This document shows positions 35,343 through 46,184 of a stretch of 64,000 bases of DNA, piece after piece. This DNA comes from Alphaproteobacteria bacterium (lineage in GTDB: Bacteria; Pseudomonadota; Alphaproteobacteria; Micropepsales; Micropepsaceae): contig CANJIS010000004.1 of assembly GCA_947474565.1 (NCBI GenBank), positions 80,315-144,314 on the forward strand. The letters run 5' to 3'. The notes under the pieces were generated by a model. It did no database searches. It saw only the letters and a program-made list of their open reading frames with translations, and had not been told where the DNA came from. A program made the translations under genes and the position numbers. Position 1 is the first letter of the stretch. Every line of letters starts with the position of its first letter.

Positions 35343-36218
35343 TCACTTTTGGCAGGCGGGGCAGTAGAAGGTCGAACGTCCCGCCTGCACGATCCTTTTG
35401 ATCGTGCCACGGCCATTCTTGCCTTTGCACGGTTTGCCTTCACGGCCATAGACCAGAAAGTGATGCTGGAAATTGCCCGGATCGCCCGTGGCCTGGGCGT
35501 GATCGCGCAAGGTGGAGCCGCCTGCCGCGATGGCATCCTTCAGAACTTTCTTGATCGCTGTCACCAGCGGCTTGATGCGATCCAGGGTAACGCTGCCTGC
35601 CAGGCGTTTGGGCGAAATGCCGGCGCGGAATAACGCTTCGCACACATAGATATTTCCCAACCCCGCGACCACGCGTTGATCGAGCAGGGCGGATTTGATC
35701 GGCGTCTTCTTGCCCGACAACGCTTCCGCCAGATAGCGGGCGTTGAAGCCCTCCGACAGCGGCTCGGTCCCCATGCCGGCAAACATCTTGTCTTTTTCCA
35801 GGGCGTCGGTGGCGATCAGGGTCATGAGCCCGAAGCGGCGATGATCGTTGAAAATGATGCGGGCCGGGGCATCGGTCTCGAACACCACATGATCATGCTT
35901 GCCTTCCCCGGCACTGGCGGGGGCCACGTCATAGACATAGTTACCCAGCTTGCGCGGCTTGCCTTCAGAATAAACGCTCATGCGGCCGGACATGCCCAGA
36001 TGGATCACCAGCGTCTCGCCGCTATCGAGTGCCGCCAGCAGATATTTGGCCCGGCGGGTGAGCGCCTTAACCGTGCGGCCGGTCAGCCGTTCGGCGAAGT
36101 GCGGCGGGAAGGGCACACGCAGGTCGCCCCGACGGGTGCGGGCCTGGGTGATGACACGGCCCTCCAGCACGGGCTCCAGTCCCAGGCGGACGGTTTCGAC
36201 TTCGGGCAGTTCGGGCAT
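35343..36218 (-). CDS. mutM: Formamidopyrimidine-DNA glycosylase
   Basis: PELPEVETVRLGLEPVLEG N-terminus; C-terminal RIVQAGRSTFYCPACQK. Confidence 0.96.
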   Translation of the reverse strand: MPELPEVETVRLGLEPVLEGRVITQARTRRGDLRVPFPPHFAERLTGRTVKALTRRAKYLLAALDSGETLVIHLGMSGRMSVYSEGKPRKLGNYVYDVAPASAGEGKHDHVVFETDAPARIIFNDHRRFGLMTLIATDALEKDKMFAGMGTEPLSEGFNARYLAEALSGKKTPIKSALLDQRVVAGLGNIYVCEALFRAGISPKRLAGSVTLDRIKPLVTAIKKVLKDAIAAGGSTLRDHAQATGDPGNFQHHFLVYGREGKPCKGKNGRGTIKRIVQAGRSTFYCPACQK

Positions 36219-36264
36219 AACGGATTGGTAGCCCATGGCTGCCCCAGCCGCTATGCTGCGGTGC

Positions 36265-37020
36265 ATGAGCGAACAGAAAACCGCCAGTTTCGGTTTCCGC
36301 GAAGTACCGGAGGCCGACAAGGAAGGACTTGTGCGCGAGGTCTTTTCCTCGGTGGCGGCACGCTATGACCTGATGAACGACCTGATGAGCGCAGGCGTCC
36401 ACCGCATCTGGAAGGATGCCATGGTGGAATGGCTCAATCCCCAGCCTGGCTGGCGCACCCTGGATGTGGCCGGCGGCACTGGCGACATCGCCTTCCGCAT
36501 CGCCGACATGGCGCGAGCGAGTGGCGGGGAAGCGGACATCACAGTCTGCGATATCAACGCCGCCATGCTGGGCGAGGGCAAGCGCCGCGCCGAAGAGAAA
36601 AACGAGCGCGCCATCAGCTGGGTCTGCGGCGATGCCGAGAAGCTGCCGGTGCCCGACGCCTATTTCGACGCCTATACCATCGCCTTCGGCATCCGCAACG
36701 TTACCCATATCGAGGCGGCGCTGCGTGAAGCGCGCCGGGTGTTGAAACCGGGTGGGCGCTTTCTTTGCCTGGAATTTTCCAAGGTCACTGTGCCGGGTAT
36801 GGACACGATCTACGATGCTTATTCCTTCAAGCTGTTGCCCAAGATCGGCGGCATGGTGGCAGGCGATGAGCAATCCTATCGCTATCTCGCCGAAAGTATC
36901 CGCCGCTTCCCGGCGCAGGAGGCTTTCGCCGCCATGATTGCCGAGGCTGGTCTGTCACAGGTGAAGGTCCGCAATCTCTCCGGCGGCATCGCCGCCATGC
37001 ATTCGGCTTGGCGGATTTAA
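36265..37020 (+). CDS. ubiE: Demethylmenaquinone/ubiquinone methyltransferase UbiE
   Basis: [44 protein letters not shown]. Confidence 0.96.
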   Translation: MSEQKTASFGFREVPEADKEGLVREVFSSVAARYDLMNDLMSAGVHRIWKDAMVEWLNPQPGWRTLDVAGGTGDIAFRIADMARASGGEADITVCDINAAMLGEGKRRAEEKNERAISWVCGDAEKLPVPDAYFDAYTIAFGIRNVTHIEAALREARRVLKPGGRFLCLEFSKVTVPGMDTIYDAYSFKLLPKIGGMVAGDEQSYRYLAESIRRFPAQEAFAAMIAEAGLSQVKVRNLSGGIAAMHSAWRI

Positions 37021-37021
37021 G

Positions 37022-38512
37022 ATGAGCCTGTTGTCCAGCCTGGGCCGTTTGTGGCCGGCCGCACGCGTGGTGACGACGGGCCTGAAAGTTCGCCGGGGCC
37101 TGGCGCCGCCATCACGTCTGGCGCAAATGCTGGAACAGGGGGGGGCTGCTTACATCAAGCTGGGTCAGATGCTGGCAACCCGTCCTGATATTGCCGGCGA
37201 AGATGTCGCCACGGCGCTGGAACATCTGCAGGACCGGCTGGCGCCATTTCCGGATGCCGCGGCGCGCAAAGTGATCGAACGGGAATTCGGCAAATCCGTT
37301 GAAAGCCTGTTCCCGGTTTTCGGCGCGCCGGTTGCCGCCGCTTCTATCGCCCAGGTGCATCGCGCCACCACCGGCGAGGGTGTTGATGTTGCCGTAAAGG
37401 TTCTGCGTCCCGGCATCGAAGGTGAATTTTCCCGCGACTTGAAGGCACTGGCGCTGTTCGCCCGCGCGGCTGAGAATTTTTCCGCGGAAGCGCGCCGTTT
37501 GCGCATGGTGGCGCTGGTGCAGACTTTGGCCGCTTCGGTGGCGCTGGAGCTGGATCTGCGGATGGAAGCGGCAGCGGCGTCAGAACTTTACGACCGCACC
37601 CGTTCCGACACCGAATTTCGGGTGCCGCATGTCGATTGGCGCCGCACCTCGGCCCGGGTTCTGACCAGCGAATGGATTGACGGCACGCCGATCCGCGATG
37701 CGGCTGCCTTGCGCGCTGCCGGGCATGATCCGAAAAAAGTGGCGGTGACCCTTGTCCGCTCTTTCCTCACCCAGGCGCTGCGCGATGGATTTTTCCATGC
37801 CGACATGCATCCGGGAAATCTGTTTGTGGATGGTCAGGGCCGTCTGGTGGCGGTGGATTTCGGCATTATGGGCCGCCTGGAACAGCCGATGCGCCGCTTC
37901 ATGGCGGAAACGCTGATGGGTTTCCTGGCGCGCGATTACCGCCGGGTGGCGCAAATTCACTACGACGTGGCGTTCGTGCCGCCGCATCATGACGTGGAAA
38001 CCTTCGCCCAGGCGCTGCGCGCCATCGGCGAGCCGATCTTCGGCAAAAGCGCCCGCGATGTTTCCATGGCGCGGCTGTTGGGCCAGCTCTTCGAAACCAC
38101 CCGCCGCTTCGACATGCAGGCCCAGCCGCAATTGGTTCTGCTGCAAAAGACCATGGTGGTGGTGGAAGGCGTGGCGCGCGGCCTCGATCCCGACTTCGAC
38201 ATCTGGGAAGCCTCGCGTCCGGTGGCCGAACGCTGGGTCGCCGACCATCTGGGGCCCGAAGCGCGGCTGGCGCGCGCCGCCGAAGGCTTCTCGGCCTTGG
38301 GCAAGCTGGCGCAGGATCTGCCGCAGCTGGTGCGGAACGCGGAAGAACTATCCCAGATGGTGGCGGAAGGCGGCGTGCGTCTGCATCCCGATACCGCGCG
38401 TGAGATTGCCCGTGAACAGGATCGCCGCAATCGTCCGCTTTGGATTGCCGTCATCGCCTTATTGGCGATGATCGCGGTCGGCTTACTGCTCCACCGCAAT
38501 GGGGCGTTTTGA
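37022..38512 (+). CDS. ubiB: Ubiquinone biosynthesis regulatory kinase-like protein UbiB
   Basis: GGAAYIKLGQMLATRPDI, DVAVKVLRPGI, FFHADMHPGNLFV. Confidence 0.95.
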   Translation: MSLLSSLGRLWPAARVVTTGLKVRRGLAPPSRLAQMLEQGGAAYIKLGQMLATRPDIAGEDVATALEHLQDRLAPFPDAAARKVIEREFGKSVESLFPVFGAPVAAASIAQVHRATTGEGVDVAVKVLRPGIEGEFSRDLKALALFARAAENFSAEARRLRMVALVQTLAASVALELDLRMEAAAASELYDRTRSDTEFRVPHVDWRRTSARVLTSEWIDGTPIRDAAALRAAGHDPKKVAVTLVRSFLTQALRDGFFHADMHPGNLFVDGQGRLVAVDFGIMGRLEQPMRRFMAETLMGFLARDYRRVAQIHYDVAFVPPHHDVETFAQALRAIGEPIFGKSARDVSMARLLGQLFETTRRFDMQAQPQLVLLQKTMVVVEGVARGLDPDFDIWEASRPVAERWVADHLGPEARLARAAEGFSALGKLAQDLPQLVRNAEELSQMVAEGGVRLHPDTAREIAREQDRRNRPLWIAVIALLAMIAVGLLLHRNGAF

Positions 38513-39904
38513 CAGCAGAACAAAGCGGGTGGTGAGGGTAATCGCCGCCACCAGCAGGCCAAACGCCAAGCCCAGCCAGATGCCGAAGCCCTGCATGCCG
38601 AAGCCAAAGCCCAGCAACGCACACATCGGCGCGCCCGCCAGCCAATAGGAAGCGCCCGCCAGCCACATCGGCCAATGCGCATCCTTCAATCCGCGCAGCG
38701 ACAGCGACGCGGCTACCTGCAAACCATCGAAAAGCTGGAATGCGGCGGCGACGTAGAGAAACCGCACCGCCAGCGCCAACACCTCGCTATTGTCCGCCAC
38801 ATCCGGCAGCCACACCGAGGCGATGGTGCGGGGAAATGCCCACAGCACAACCGCACTCATGCTCATGAAGATCGCGCCCAACCCGATGGCGGTGAAGCCG
38901 GCGCGGCGTGCCCCCACCGCATCACCCGCACCCGCTGCCATGCCCACCCGCACCGTGGCGGCCAGCCCGATCCCCAGCGGCACCATGAAGGTGAGCGAAG
39001 GAATGGTGATGGCGATCTGGTGCGCGGCGATAGAGGCCCTGCCGAACGCGCCCATCGCCAGCGTCGCGCCGTTGAACAGCGCCACTTCGAACACCATGGT
39101 GATGCCGATGGGAAGGCCCAGCCGGAACAGTTCGGCCAGGGTTGCCCGATGCCACCGCCCCAGCCGGTGCAGGATGCGGTAATCCTTCAGACCCTTGGCG
39201 GACAGAATGATCGCCAGCATCACAACAAAGCTGAAAATGTTGGAACTGGCGCTGGCAATTCCCGCGCCGACAATGCCCATTTCCGGCAAACCGAAATGAC
39301 CGAAGATCAGGGCGTAATCGCCCAGCGCATTAAACAGGATCGCCAGCGCCATCACCGCCAGTGAGGGCAGGGGCCGCGACAAGGCGGCGGAAAAGCTCCG
39401 CAGCACCTGAAAGCCCAGCGCGAAAGGCAGGCCGGACATGATGCCGTACACAAACACCGCCGCATCCGCCGCCAGGAGCGGATCTTCCCCCAACCCTTGC
39501 AGCATGACGCGGGTGAAAAGCAGAAACAGCCACAGCGGCGGCGTCGCGATCACCACCGACCACAAGCCCATGCGCGCCGCCGCCCGCACCGGCCAGCGGT
39601 CGAACGGCTTGGTGCTTTGTGCGTGTTCGCCTTGGATATGGGCGATCACAGGCGACACGGCGAACGGCAACCCGCTGCCCAGCAGCCAGGCCAGAAAATA
39701 GATGGTGTTGCCCAGCGCCGCTGCCGCCAAAGCGTCCTTGGTATAATGGCCCAGCATGGCGGTATCGGTGGCCAGGATAATCATCTGCGCCAGCTGCGTG
39801 GCGGCCAGCGGAATGCCCAGGCGCAGCAATTCGCGCGCCTCCTTCAGGAAGGCGTTGCGGCCCGAAATCAGCGGGCCATGCCGGGGTAGATCAAACGTCT
39901 CCAT
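38483..39904 (-). CDS. MATE-family efflux transporter
   Basis: RLGIPLAATQLAQMIILATDTAMLGHYTKDALAAAALGN. Confidence 0.92.
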   Translation of the reverse strand: METFDLPRHGPLISGRNAFLKEARELLRLGIPLAATQLAQMIILATDTAMLGHYTKDALAAAALGNTIYFLAWLLGSGLPFAVSPVIAHIQGEHAQSTKPFDRWPVRAAARMGLWSVVIATPPLWLFLLFTRVMLQGLGEDPLLAADAAVFVYGIMSGLPFALGFQVLRSFSAALSRPLPSLAVMALAILFNALGDYALIFGHFGLPEMGIVGAGIASASSNIFSFVVMLAIILSAKGLKDYRILHRLGRWHRATLAELFRLGLPIGITMVFEVALFNGATLAMGAFGRASIAAHQIAITIPSLTFMVPLGIGLAATVRVGMAAGAGDAVGARRAGFTAIGLGAIFMSMSAVVLWAFPRTIASVWLPDVADNSEVLALAVRFLYVAAAFQLFDGLQVAASLSLRGLKDAHWPMWLAGASYWLAGAPMCALLGFGFGMQGFGIWLGLAFGLLVAAITLTTRFVLLSKRPIAVEQ

Positions 39905-39985
39905 GCCGGATGGCGCTAAGCCCGCCAGGGACTTAAGTCAATCGCGGAACCGTTATGTAGCCTAAGCGACTCTCCTTATTGTGGC

Positions 39986-40792
39986 GTGGTGGGGAAAACA
40001 CTGAACATCGCCCATCGCGGCGGAGCGGGCTTGCGGCCAGAAAACACACTGGCGGCGTTCAACAATGCTATCGCCAGGGGCTATGACGGCGCCGAACTCG
40101 ATGTGCAGCTTTCCGCCGATGGCGTGGTGGTGGTGCATCACGATCTGCGCCTCAACACAGAACTCACGCGCCATGCCGGCGGCTGGATCAGCGGCGAGAC
40201 ACCTGCGATCAAAGACATGAGTTACGCGGCGCTCCAGGCTTTCGATATCGGTCGTCCCGATCCTGCCAGCGCCTATGTCCGCAGCCATCCCAAACTGATG
40301 GCGGTGGAAGGCGAGCGCATTCCCACATTGGAAGCGGTGGTGGCGCGGGCAAAAGAAGCGCGCGCGCCGTTCTGGCTGTTCGTGGAATTGAAAACCTCCG
40401 CCCAAGCCGACTCCGGCGATCCCATTGCCCTGGCCGAGGAAGCGCTGGCGGTGATGGATTCCTATCTCGACCGCACCATCTTCGTTGGCTTCGATTGGCG
40501 CGGTCTGGCGCGGGTCAAGGAGTTGGCGCCGGGCGCACCATGCTGGTTCACCACCGACAAGCTGCAGGGTGATCTCAAACCCATTCTGGATGGCATCGCC
40601 AACGCAAAAGCCAATGGCTGGTTCGCGGAAAAGACCAACGCCACGCCGGAGAACGTCGCTTATGCCCGCGACATCGGGTTGAAGGTGGGCGCCTGGACAG
40701 TGAACGAACCGGCGGAAATGAAAAAGCTGAAGGCGCTGGAACTGAGCGCTCTCTGCACCGACAGGCCTGACCTTTTACATTCCCTCGAATAG
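39986..40792 (+). CDS. Glycerophosphodiester phosphodiesterase
   Basis: [46 protein letters not shown]. Confidence 0.93.
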   Translation: MVGKTLNIAHRGGAGLRPENTLAAFNNAIARGYDGAELDVQLSADGVVVVHHDLRLNTELTRHAGGWISGETPAIKDMSYAALQAFDIGRPDPASAYVRSHPKLMAVEGERIPTLEAVVARAKEARAPFWLFVELKTSAQADSGDPIALAEEALAVMDSYLDRTIFVGFDWRGLARVKELAPGAPCWFTTDKLQGDLKPILDGIANAKANGWFAEKTNATPENVAYARDIGLKVGAWTVNEPAEMKKLKALELSALCTDRPDLLHSLE

Positions 40793-41734
40793 CGCCGTTG
40801 AAAGATAGCGCTCCGCGAAAGAAGGAATGATGGCGACAATGGTCTTGCCTTCATTCTCGGGCCGCGCGCCCACTTCCAGTGCTGCGGCGATGGCCGCGCC
40901 CGAGGAGATGCCCACCGGGATGCCTTCCAGTTTGGCGGCTCTGCGCGCGGTTTCCAGCGCCGTCTCATTGGAAATGGTGATCACTTCGTCGATCACCTTG
41001 CGGTCCAGGATGGTGGGCACAAAGCCCGCGCCGATGCCTTGAATCTTGTGCGGTCCCGGCTGGCCGCCGGACAGAACCGGGCTGTCTTCCGGCTCCAGGG
41101 CGATCATCTTCACGCCCGGCTTTTTCGCTTTCAGCACCTGGCCGACGCCGGTGATGGTGCCGCCGGTGCCGATGCCCGAAATCACGATATCCACCTTGCC
41201 GGCTGTGTCATTCCAGATTTCCTCAGCCGTGGTGGTGCGATGGACCTCGGCATTGGCGGGATTGTCGAATTGCTGCGGGATCACCGCATCGGGAATGGAT
41301 GCGACCAGCTCATGGGCACGGGTGATGGCGCCCTTCATGCCCTTGGCCGCGTCGGTCAACTCGATCTGCGCGCCCAAAATCAAAAGCATCTTGCGCCGCT
41401 CCAGCGACATGGATTCCGGCATCACCAGGATCAGGCGATATCCCTTGGCGGCGGCGACGAAGGCCAGCGCGATGCCTGTATTGCCGCTGGTGGCTTCCAC
41501 CAGCGTACTCTTGCCCGGGGTGATGATGCCGTCACGTTCCATGGTTTCGATCATCGCCACGCCAATACGGTCCTTGACCGAGGCGAGGGGATTGAAGAAT
41601 TCCAGCTTCAAAAGGATATCGGCTTTGACGCCTGCTTCCTTGGGCATGCGATGCATCCGCACCAGCGGCGTATCGCCGATGGTCTCGGTGATGCTGTTAT
41701 ATACGCGGCCGCGACCGGGCTTTTCTTTGGACAT
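40775..41734 (-). CDS. cysK: Cysteine synthase A
   Basis: [41 protein letters not shown]. Confidence 0.95.
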   Translation of the reverse strand: MSKEKPGRGRVYNSITETIGDTPLVRMHRMPKEAGVKADILLKLEFFNPLASVKDRIGVAMIETMERDGIITPGKSTLVEATSGNTGIALAFVAAAKGYRLILVMPESMSLERRKMLLILGAQIELTDAAKGMKGAITRAHELVASIPDAVIPQQFDNPANAEVHRTTTAEEIWNDTAGKVDIVISGIGTGGTITGVGQVLKAKKPGVKMIALEPEDSPVLSGGQPGPHKIQGIGAGFVPTILDRKVIDEVITISNETALETARRAAKLEGIPVGISSGAAIAAALEVGARPENEGKTIVAIIPSFAERYLSTALFEGM

Positions 41735-41743
41735 GTATATCCC

Positions 41744-42199
41744 TCAGATGGTGAAATCGGCGCTGACGCCCTGGCCGACATCGACGCCCTGGGTACGGGC
41801 GCGCTGGCACAAATCTTCGATGCTGACCGAGTCCAGCCGCACCATCACATTGTCCTGCAACGTTTGTATTAAGGGCGCGACAATGCGCAGGCCCAGATCG
41901 GAACGGGGACGGATCTTTTCCTCTTCCGCATCCTCAATGCTTTCGGCTACCCGCACCACATCGCCCACCGAAATGCGGCGGCGTTCGCGGGCCAGGCGGT
42001 AACCGCCGCGCGGACCGCGCACGCCTTTCAAAATTCCAGCCCGCACCAATTGCTGCATCACCTGTTCCAGGTAACGCTGCGGCACGCCCTGGCGGGCGGT
42101 GATTTCCTTGGCTTGCACCGGTTCGGGCCTTGCGTTGAAGGCGATGTCGATCACCGCCTCCAGCGCCAAAAGGGTTTTGCGGGAAAGGCGCAGCATCAT
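41744..42199 (-). CDS. Rrf2-family transcriptional regulator
   Basis: [35 protein letters not shown]; only one cysteine in the protein. Confidence 0.93.
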   Translation of the reverse strand: MMLRLSRKTLLALEAVIDIAFNARPEPVQAKEITARQGVPQRYLEQVMQQLVRAGILKGVRGPRGGYRLARERRRISVGDVVRVAESIEDAEEEKIRPRSDLGLRIVAPLIQTLQDNVMVRLDSVSIEDLCQRARTQGVDVGQGVSADFTI

Positions 42200-42648
42200 G
42201 GCTTTGCACCCATGCCGGTGGAGCCAAAGCCGCCCGCGCCGCGCGCGCTGTCGGACAGTTCGCTGGTTTCCACCAGCTCCGCCTGTTCATGGCGGGCAAT
42301 TACCATCTGGGCGATCTTGGTGCCGCGGCTGATCTTGAACGGCTTGTCGCCGTGATTGATCAGGATGGCTTTGATTTCGCCGCGATAGTCGCTGTCGATG
42401 GTGCCCGGTGCATTCAGACAGGTAATCCCGTGGTTGAGCGCCAGCCCCGAACGCGGCCGCACTTGCGCTTCCACACCCGGCGGCAATTCAATGGCGATGC
42501 CGCACGGCACCGCCATGCGCGCGCCCGGCTGAAGTTCGATATCGGCATCCACCGCCGCCAGCAGATCAAGCCCCGCCGAACCGGCGGTGGCATAGAAAGG
42601 CAGGCCCAGATCCATGGCATGCGCCAGCTTCTTGATCCCCACCTTCAT
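42196..42648 (-). CDS. dut: dUTP diphosphatase
   Basis: [32 protein letters not shown]. Confidence 0.97.
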   Translation of the reverse strand: MKVGIKKLAHAMDLGLPFYATAGSAGLDLLAAVDADIELQPGARMAVPCGIAIELPPGVEAQVRPRSGLALNHGITCLNAPGTIDSDYRGEIKAILINHGDKPFKISRGTKIAQMVIARHEQAELVETSELSDSARGAGGFGSTGMGAKP

Positions 42649-43856
42649 GCCGCACCCTTCAAGGTTTCTGCGATGCGGGCCGCCAGCTGCGCGCCCACTT
42701 CGGTTTTTGTCATTTCGGGCCAGTCTTCCACGCCCTTGGCGCTGATGAGATGAACTCGGTTGCGTTCGCCGCCCATCACATTGCCGGACACGTCATTGGC
42801 GATAATCCAGTCCGCGCCCTTGCGCGCCCGCTTGGCGACGGCGTTTTCCACCACGTCGTCGGTTTCTGCGGCAAAGCCGATCACCAGCCGCGGCCGGTTG
42901 GAGGAGGCCGCCAGCGTCGCCAGAATGTCCGGATTTTCCACCAGCTTGATCAACGGCACCACGCGGTCGGTGCTTTTCTTGAGCTTGCTGTTGGCGGCGA
43001 AATCGGGCCGCCAGTCGGCCACGGCTGCCGCCATCACCAGCACATCGGCGGGAAGGGCGGCTTCACACGCCGCCAGCATTTCGCGCGCCGTGGTAACGCG
43101 CGTGAGTTTGACACCGCCCGGCGCAGGCAGTGACACCGGGCCTGAAATCAAAGTTGTCTCGGCGCCCGCCCGCATCAAAGCTTCGGCGATGGCATAGCCT
43201 TGCTTGCCTGAGGAGTGATTGCCGAGAAACCGCACCGGGTCCACCGGCTCGCGCGTGGGGCCCGCTGTTACCAGGGCGCGCATGCCGGTTAATGGAGCAT
43301 TGTCTTTTATGTGGGCCGCGCCCAATGCCTGTTCAATCGCGGCCAGAATTTCCAGCGGCTCGGCCATGCGGCCAGGCCCGAATTCACCGCAGGCCATTTC
43401 GCCGTCATTGGGGCCAACAAACAGCACGCCGTCTTTCTTCAGGGTCTGCGCGCTGCGGCGCACCGAAGGGCTCTGCCACATCCGCACATTCATGGCGGGG
43501 GCCAGCAATATTTTCTTGTCGGTGGCGAGCAGGGTGGTGGAGGCAAGATCATTCGCCAATCCACCCGCCAGCTTGCCCATCAGATCGGCAGTGGCCGGGG
43601 CGACCACCACCAGATCGGCGGCGCGCGACAATTCGATGTGACCCATTTCGGATTCGTCGGTCAGATTGAAGAGATCCTGGAAGGTCTTTTCGCCGCTGAC
43701 AGACGACACCGCCAACGGCGTGATGAATTCGCCGCCCGCCTTGGTGAGGATGGCGCGGGTTTTCACGCCGCGCTCGGCCAGACGCCGGATCAGTTCCAGC
43801 GATTTGTAGGCTGCGATGCCGCCGCCGATAATCAGAAGAATACTTTTGCCGCGCAT
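42645..43856 (-). CDS. coaBC: Bifunctional phosphopantothenoylcysteine decarboxylase/phosphopantothenate-cysteine ligase
   Basis: [55 protein letters not shown]. Confidence 0.96.
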   Translation of the reverse strand: MRGKSILLIIGGGIAAYKSLELIRRLAERGVKTRAILTKAGGEFITPLAVSSVSGEKTFQDLFNLTDESEMGHIELSRAADLVVVAPATADLMGKLAGGLANDLASTTLLATDKKILLAPAMNVRMWQSPSVRRSAQTLKKDGVLFVGPNDGEMACGEFGPGRMAEPLEILAAIEQALGAAHIKDNAPLTGMRALVTAGPTREPVDPVRFLGNHSSGKQGYAIAEALMRAGAETTLISGPVSLPAPGGVKLTRVTTAREMLAACEAALPADVLVMAAAVADWRPDFAANSKLKKSTDRVVPLIKLVENPDILATLAASSNRPRLVIGFAAETDDVVENAVAKRARKGADWIIANDVSGNVMGGERNRVHLISAKGVEDWPEMTKTEVGAQLAARIAETLKGAA

Positions 43857-44033
43857 GGATGAGGTCCGGCCCGGCGGAAAATAGCGTCCGGGGCGGGGGA
43901 ACATAGCAAACTACGCCGCTGGCGTGTAGTTCTGGTTAGGGTATTGAATTTACCATTGAAATCAATGATTTGCATGGTTAATAGTTCGCTAATCTTATTC
44001 TGGTGCAATAGGCCGTCGAAAAAGGCGGGGCCC

Positions 44034-44261
44034 ATGGCGGCGACCAGAACCCATTTCAGCACCGGGGACATGTACCGGCTGGCCTCCGATTTTGCCGACG
44101 AGTTCGGCGACAACGCCAGCGACTATGCCTATCGCGCTGTGGTTTCTTTTGAAGCGGAAGGCGAAGGCGACCGGGCCTATTTCTGGTTCCTGCTTCTGGT
44201 GATGCTAGGCGACATCGCCGAACACCGCATCGATCCCACCGCAAACATCACAATTCATTAG
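44034..44261 (+). CDS. Conserved hypothetical small protein
   Basis: 75-aa ORF MAATRTHFSTGDMYRLASDFADEFGDNASDYAYRAVVSFEAEGEGDRAYFWFLLLVMLGDIAEHRID; codon usage and position consistent with a gene. Confidence 0.6.
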   Translation: MAATRTHFSTGDMYRLASDFADEFGDNASDYAYRAVVSFEAEGEGDRAYFWFLLLVMLGDIAEHRIDPTANITIH

Positions 44262-44313
44262 CCGCGCTTTCGCGAAAATAGGCTAGCCTTGGGAGACCTG
44301 CACAAGGACTTCC

Positions 44314-45258
44314 ATGCCGCTCGATCCTTTGGTGAAAGCCTTTCTTGATCAAGCTTCGATGCTGCCGCGCCCCAAGGCGTGGGAAATACCGCTCTCCATG
44401 ACCCGCCAGGGCTTCGCGCACATGATGAGCCTGCTCGGGCCCAAGGATGTGCCGGTGGGCAAGGTGCGCAACATCGTCATTCCCGGCCCGGCCGGCGATA
44501 TCCGCGCTCGCGTCTATGAGCCAATCGCGGCAGGCGGTGAAGCATTGCCCGCTCTGGTCTATTTCCATGGTGGCGGCTTTGTGATGGGTGATCTTGATAC
44601 CCATGATGGGCTTTGCCGTCTGATCGCGCATGAGGGCGGTTTCATTGTGGTGGCGGTGGATTATCGCCGCGCGCCCGAAAACAAATGGCCCGCACCGCTG
44701 GAAGATGCCATTGCTGCCACGCGCTGGATTTTTGACAACGCTTCCACGCTGGCGATCGACGCGGGGCGCATCGCCATCGGCGGCGATTCCGCCGGCGGCC
44801 ATCTTGCTGCCTGCGTTACCCAGGCGGTTAAGGGACATGGCGGTTTCAAGATCGCGTTTCAGCTTCTGATGTTTCCCGGCACCGAATTCACCACCGACAC
44901 GCCATCCATGAGCCGCTATGCCGTGGGCTATTTCATGGAGAAGCAGGTGATCGAATGGTGCTATGCCCAGGTGCTGCCGCCGGATGCTGATCGCACCTCG
45001 CCAAATGTCTCGCCGCTCAACGCCAAAGACTTTAAAGGTCTGCCACCGGCTTACATTCTGCTGGGTGGCTATGACCCGCTGCATGATGAAGGCCAGTCTT
45101 ATGCCGACAAGCTGAAAGCGGCGGGCGTGCAGGTCCATGTCGCCGACTATGGCGAGATGGTGCATTGCTTTATCTATCTGCAGAGCGTGCTGCCCCAGGC
45201 GCATGATGCGCTGGCAGATGCGGCCCGGGCTGTGGCGAAGGCGCTGGAAGGTGCCTAG
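44314..45258 (+). CDS. Alpha/beta hydrolase (HSL-like esterase)
   Basis: YFHGGGFVMGDLDTHDG and GGDSAGGHLAA. Confidence 0.93.
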   Translation: MPLDPLVKAFLDQASMLPRPKAWEIPLSMTRQGFAHMMSLLGPKDVPVGKVRNIVIPGPAGDIRARVYEPIAAGGEALPALVYFHGGGFVMGDLDTHDGLCRLIAHEGGFIVVAVDYRRAPENKWPAPLEDAIAATRWIFDNASTLAIDAGRIAIGGDSAGGHLAACVTQAVKGHGGFKIAFQLLMFPGTEFTTDTPSMSRYAVGYFMEKQVIEWCYAQVLPPDADRTSPNVSPLNAKDFKGLPPAYILLGGYDPLHDEGQSYADKLKAAGVQVHVADYGEMVHCFIYLQSVLPQAHDALADAARAVAKALEGA

Positions 45259-46184
45259 CAGCGCAAATTAAGTGCGCCGGGCAAAATCTGAAACGTTGCG
45301 GGCAGAACCCCGACGCTTTCGCCGTCGGTTTCCACTTCCACCACGTCCTTTGTCTCGACGGTGGGTGCCGCCACCAGCCGGGCGGCACGGACAGCACGCA
45401 GCGCCGGATCGGTCTTCCCACCACGCAAATGCCGCAAGGATTCGATCAGACGCCGCGGTTTTGCGCCGCCCATCACCACAATGTCGAACAGCCCGTCGCC
45501 GGGTTCGGCATTCGGCGCAACCTTGAGCCCGCCGGAAAACCAGCGGCCATTTGCGATGGCGACCTCGGTGATGCCGGCAATCTCGTCATAATTGGCGTCG
45601 GTGATCAGCCGCACGCGCTGTGGGCGCCAGCCCAGCAGCGCCAGCCCGGCATGAATAACGAAAGCCAGCCGCGGCCCCAGCAGGTTGGTGGCGCGGGCGC
45701 GGTTCAGCCGTGTTGCCACCCGCCCGGAGAGCCCGAAGGAAGCGACGTTGACGAAAAAGCGGCCCACCGGCTCGCCCCATGGCGACAGACAGGCGACATG
45801 ACCCACATCCAGCCGATGGATGCGCGATTGCTTCAACCGGGCGATACCGGCCTCATAGCCGGGCTTGATGCCGAAAGTCCGGCGGAAATCGCTGTCATGG
45901 CCGGTTGAGACAAAACCCAACACCGCATCCGGCGATACCGGCGCGCCGTTTTCGAAAAACCCGTTGACTGCTTCATTGATGGTGCCGTCGCCGCCCACCG
46001 CAATGACATCCAGATGGCCGTCTTTCAGTGCGGCACGCACCAGTTGGGCGATCTCGCCCCGGGCTTGGCTTTGCGCCACCTGCATACCGGGAAAAAGCTT
46101 TTCCAGCTGGGGTTTGATCTTTGGCCAGTCGGCACGCGTCTGCCCGCTCGCGGATTTTGGATTCACAACGACGAAGGCGGTCAT
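45255..46184 (-). CDS. Diacylglycerol kinase catalytic-domain (YegS-like) lipid kinase
   Basis: VNPKSASGQTRADW; IAVGGDGTINEAVNGF. Confidence 0.9.
   Translation of the reverse strand: MTAFVVVNPKSASGQTRADWPKIKPQLEKLFPGMQVAQSQARGEIAQLVRAALKDGHLDVIAVGGDGTINEAVNGFFENGAPVSPDAVLGFVSTGHDSDFRRTFGIKPGYEAGIARLKQSRIHRLDVGHVACLSPWGEPVGRFFVNVASFGLSGRVATRLNRARATNLLGPRLAFVIHAGLALLGWRPQRVRLITDANYDEIAGITEVAIANGRWFSGGLKVAPNAEPGDGLFDIVVMGGAKPRRLIESLRHLRGGKTDPALRAVRAARLVAAPTVETKDVVEVETDGESVGVLPATFQILPGALNLRC

Noticed and set aside
43909-43931. Imperfect palindrome AACTAC-GCC-gct-GGC-gt-GTAGTT upstream of coaBC
   Set aside because: Interrupted and single occurrence; could be a chance operator-like sequence.
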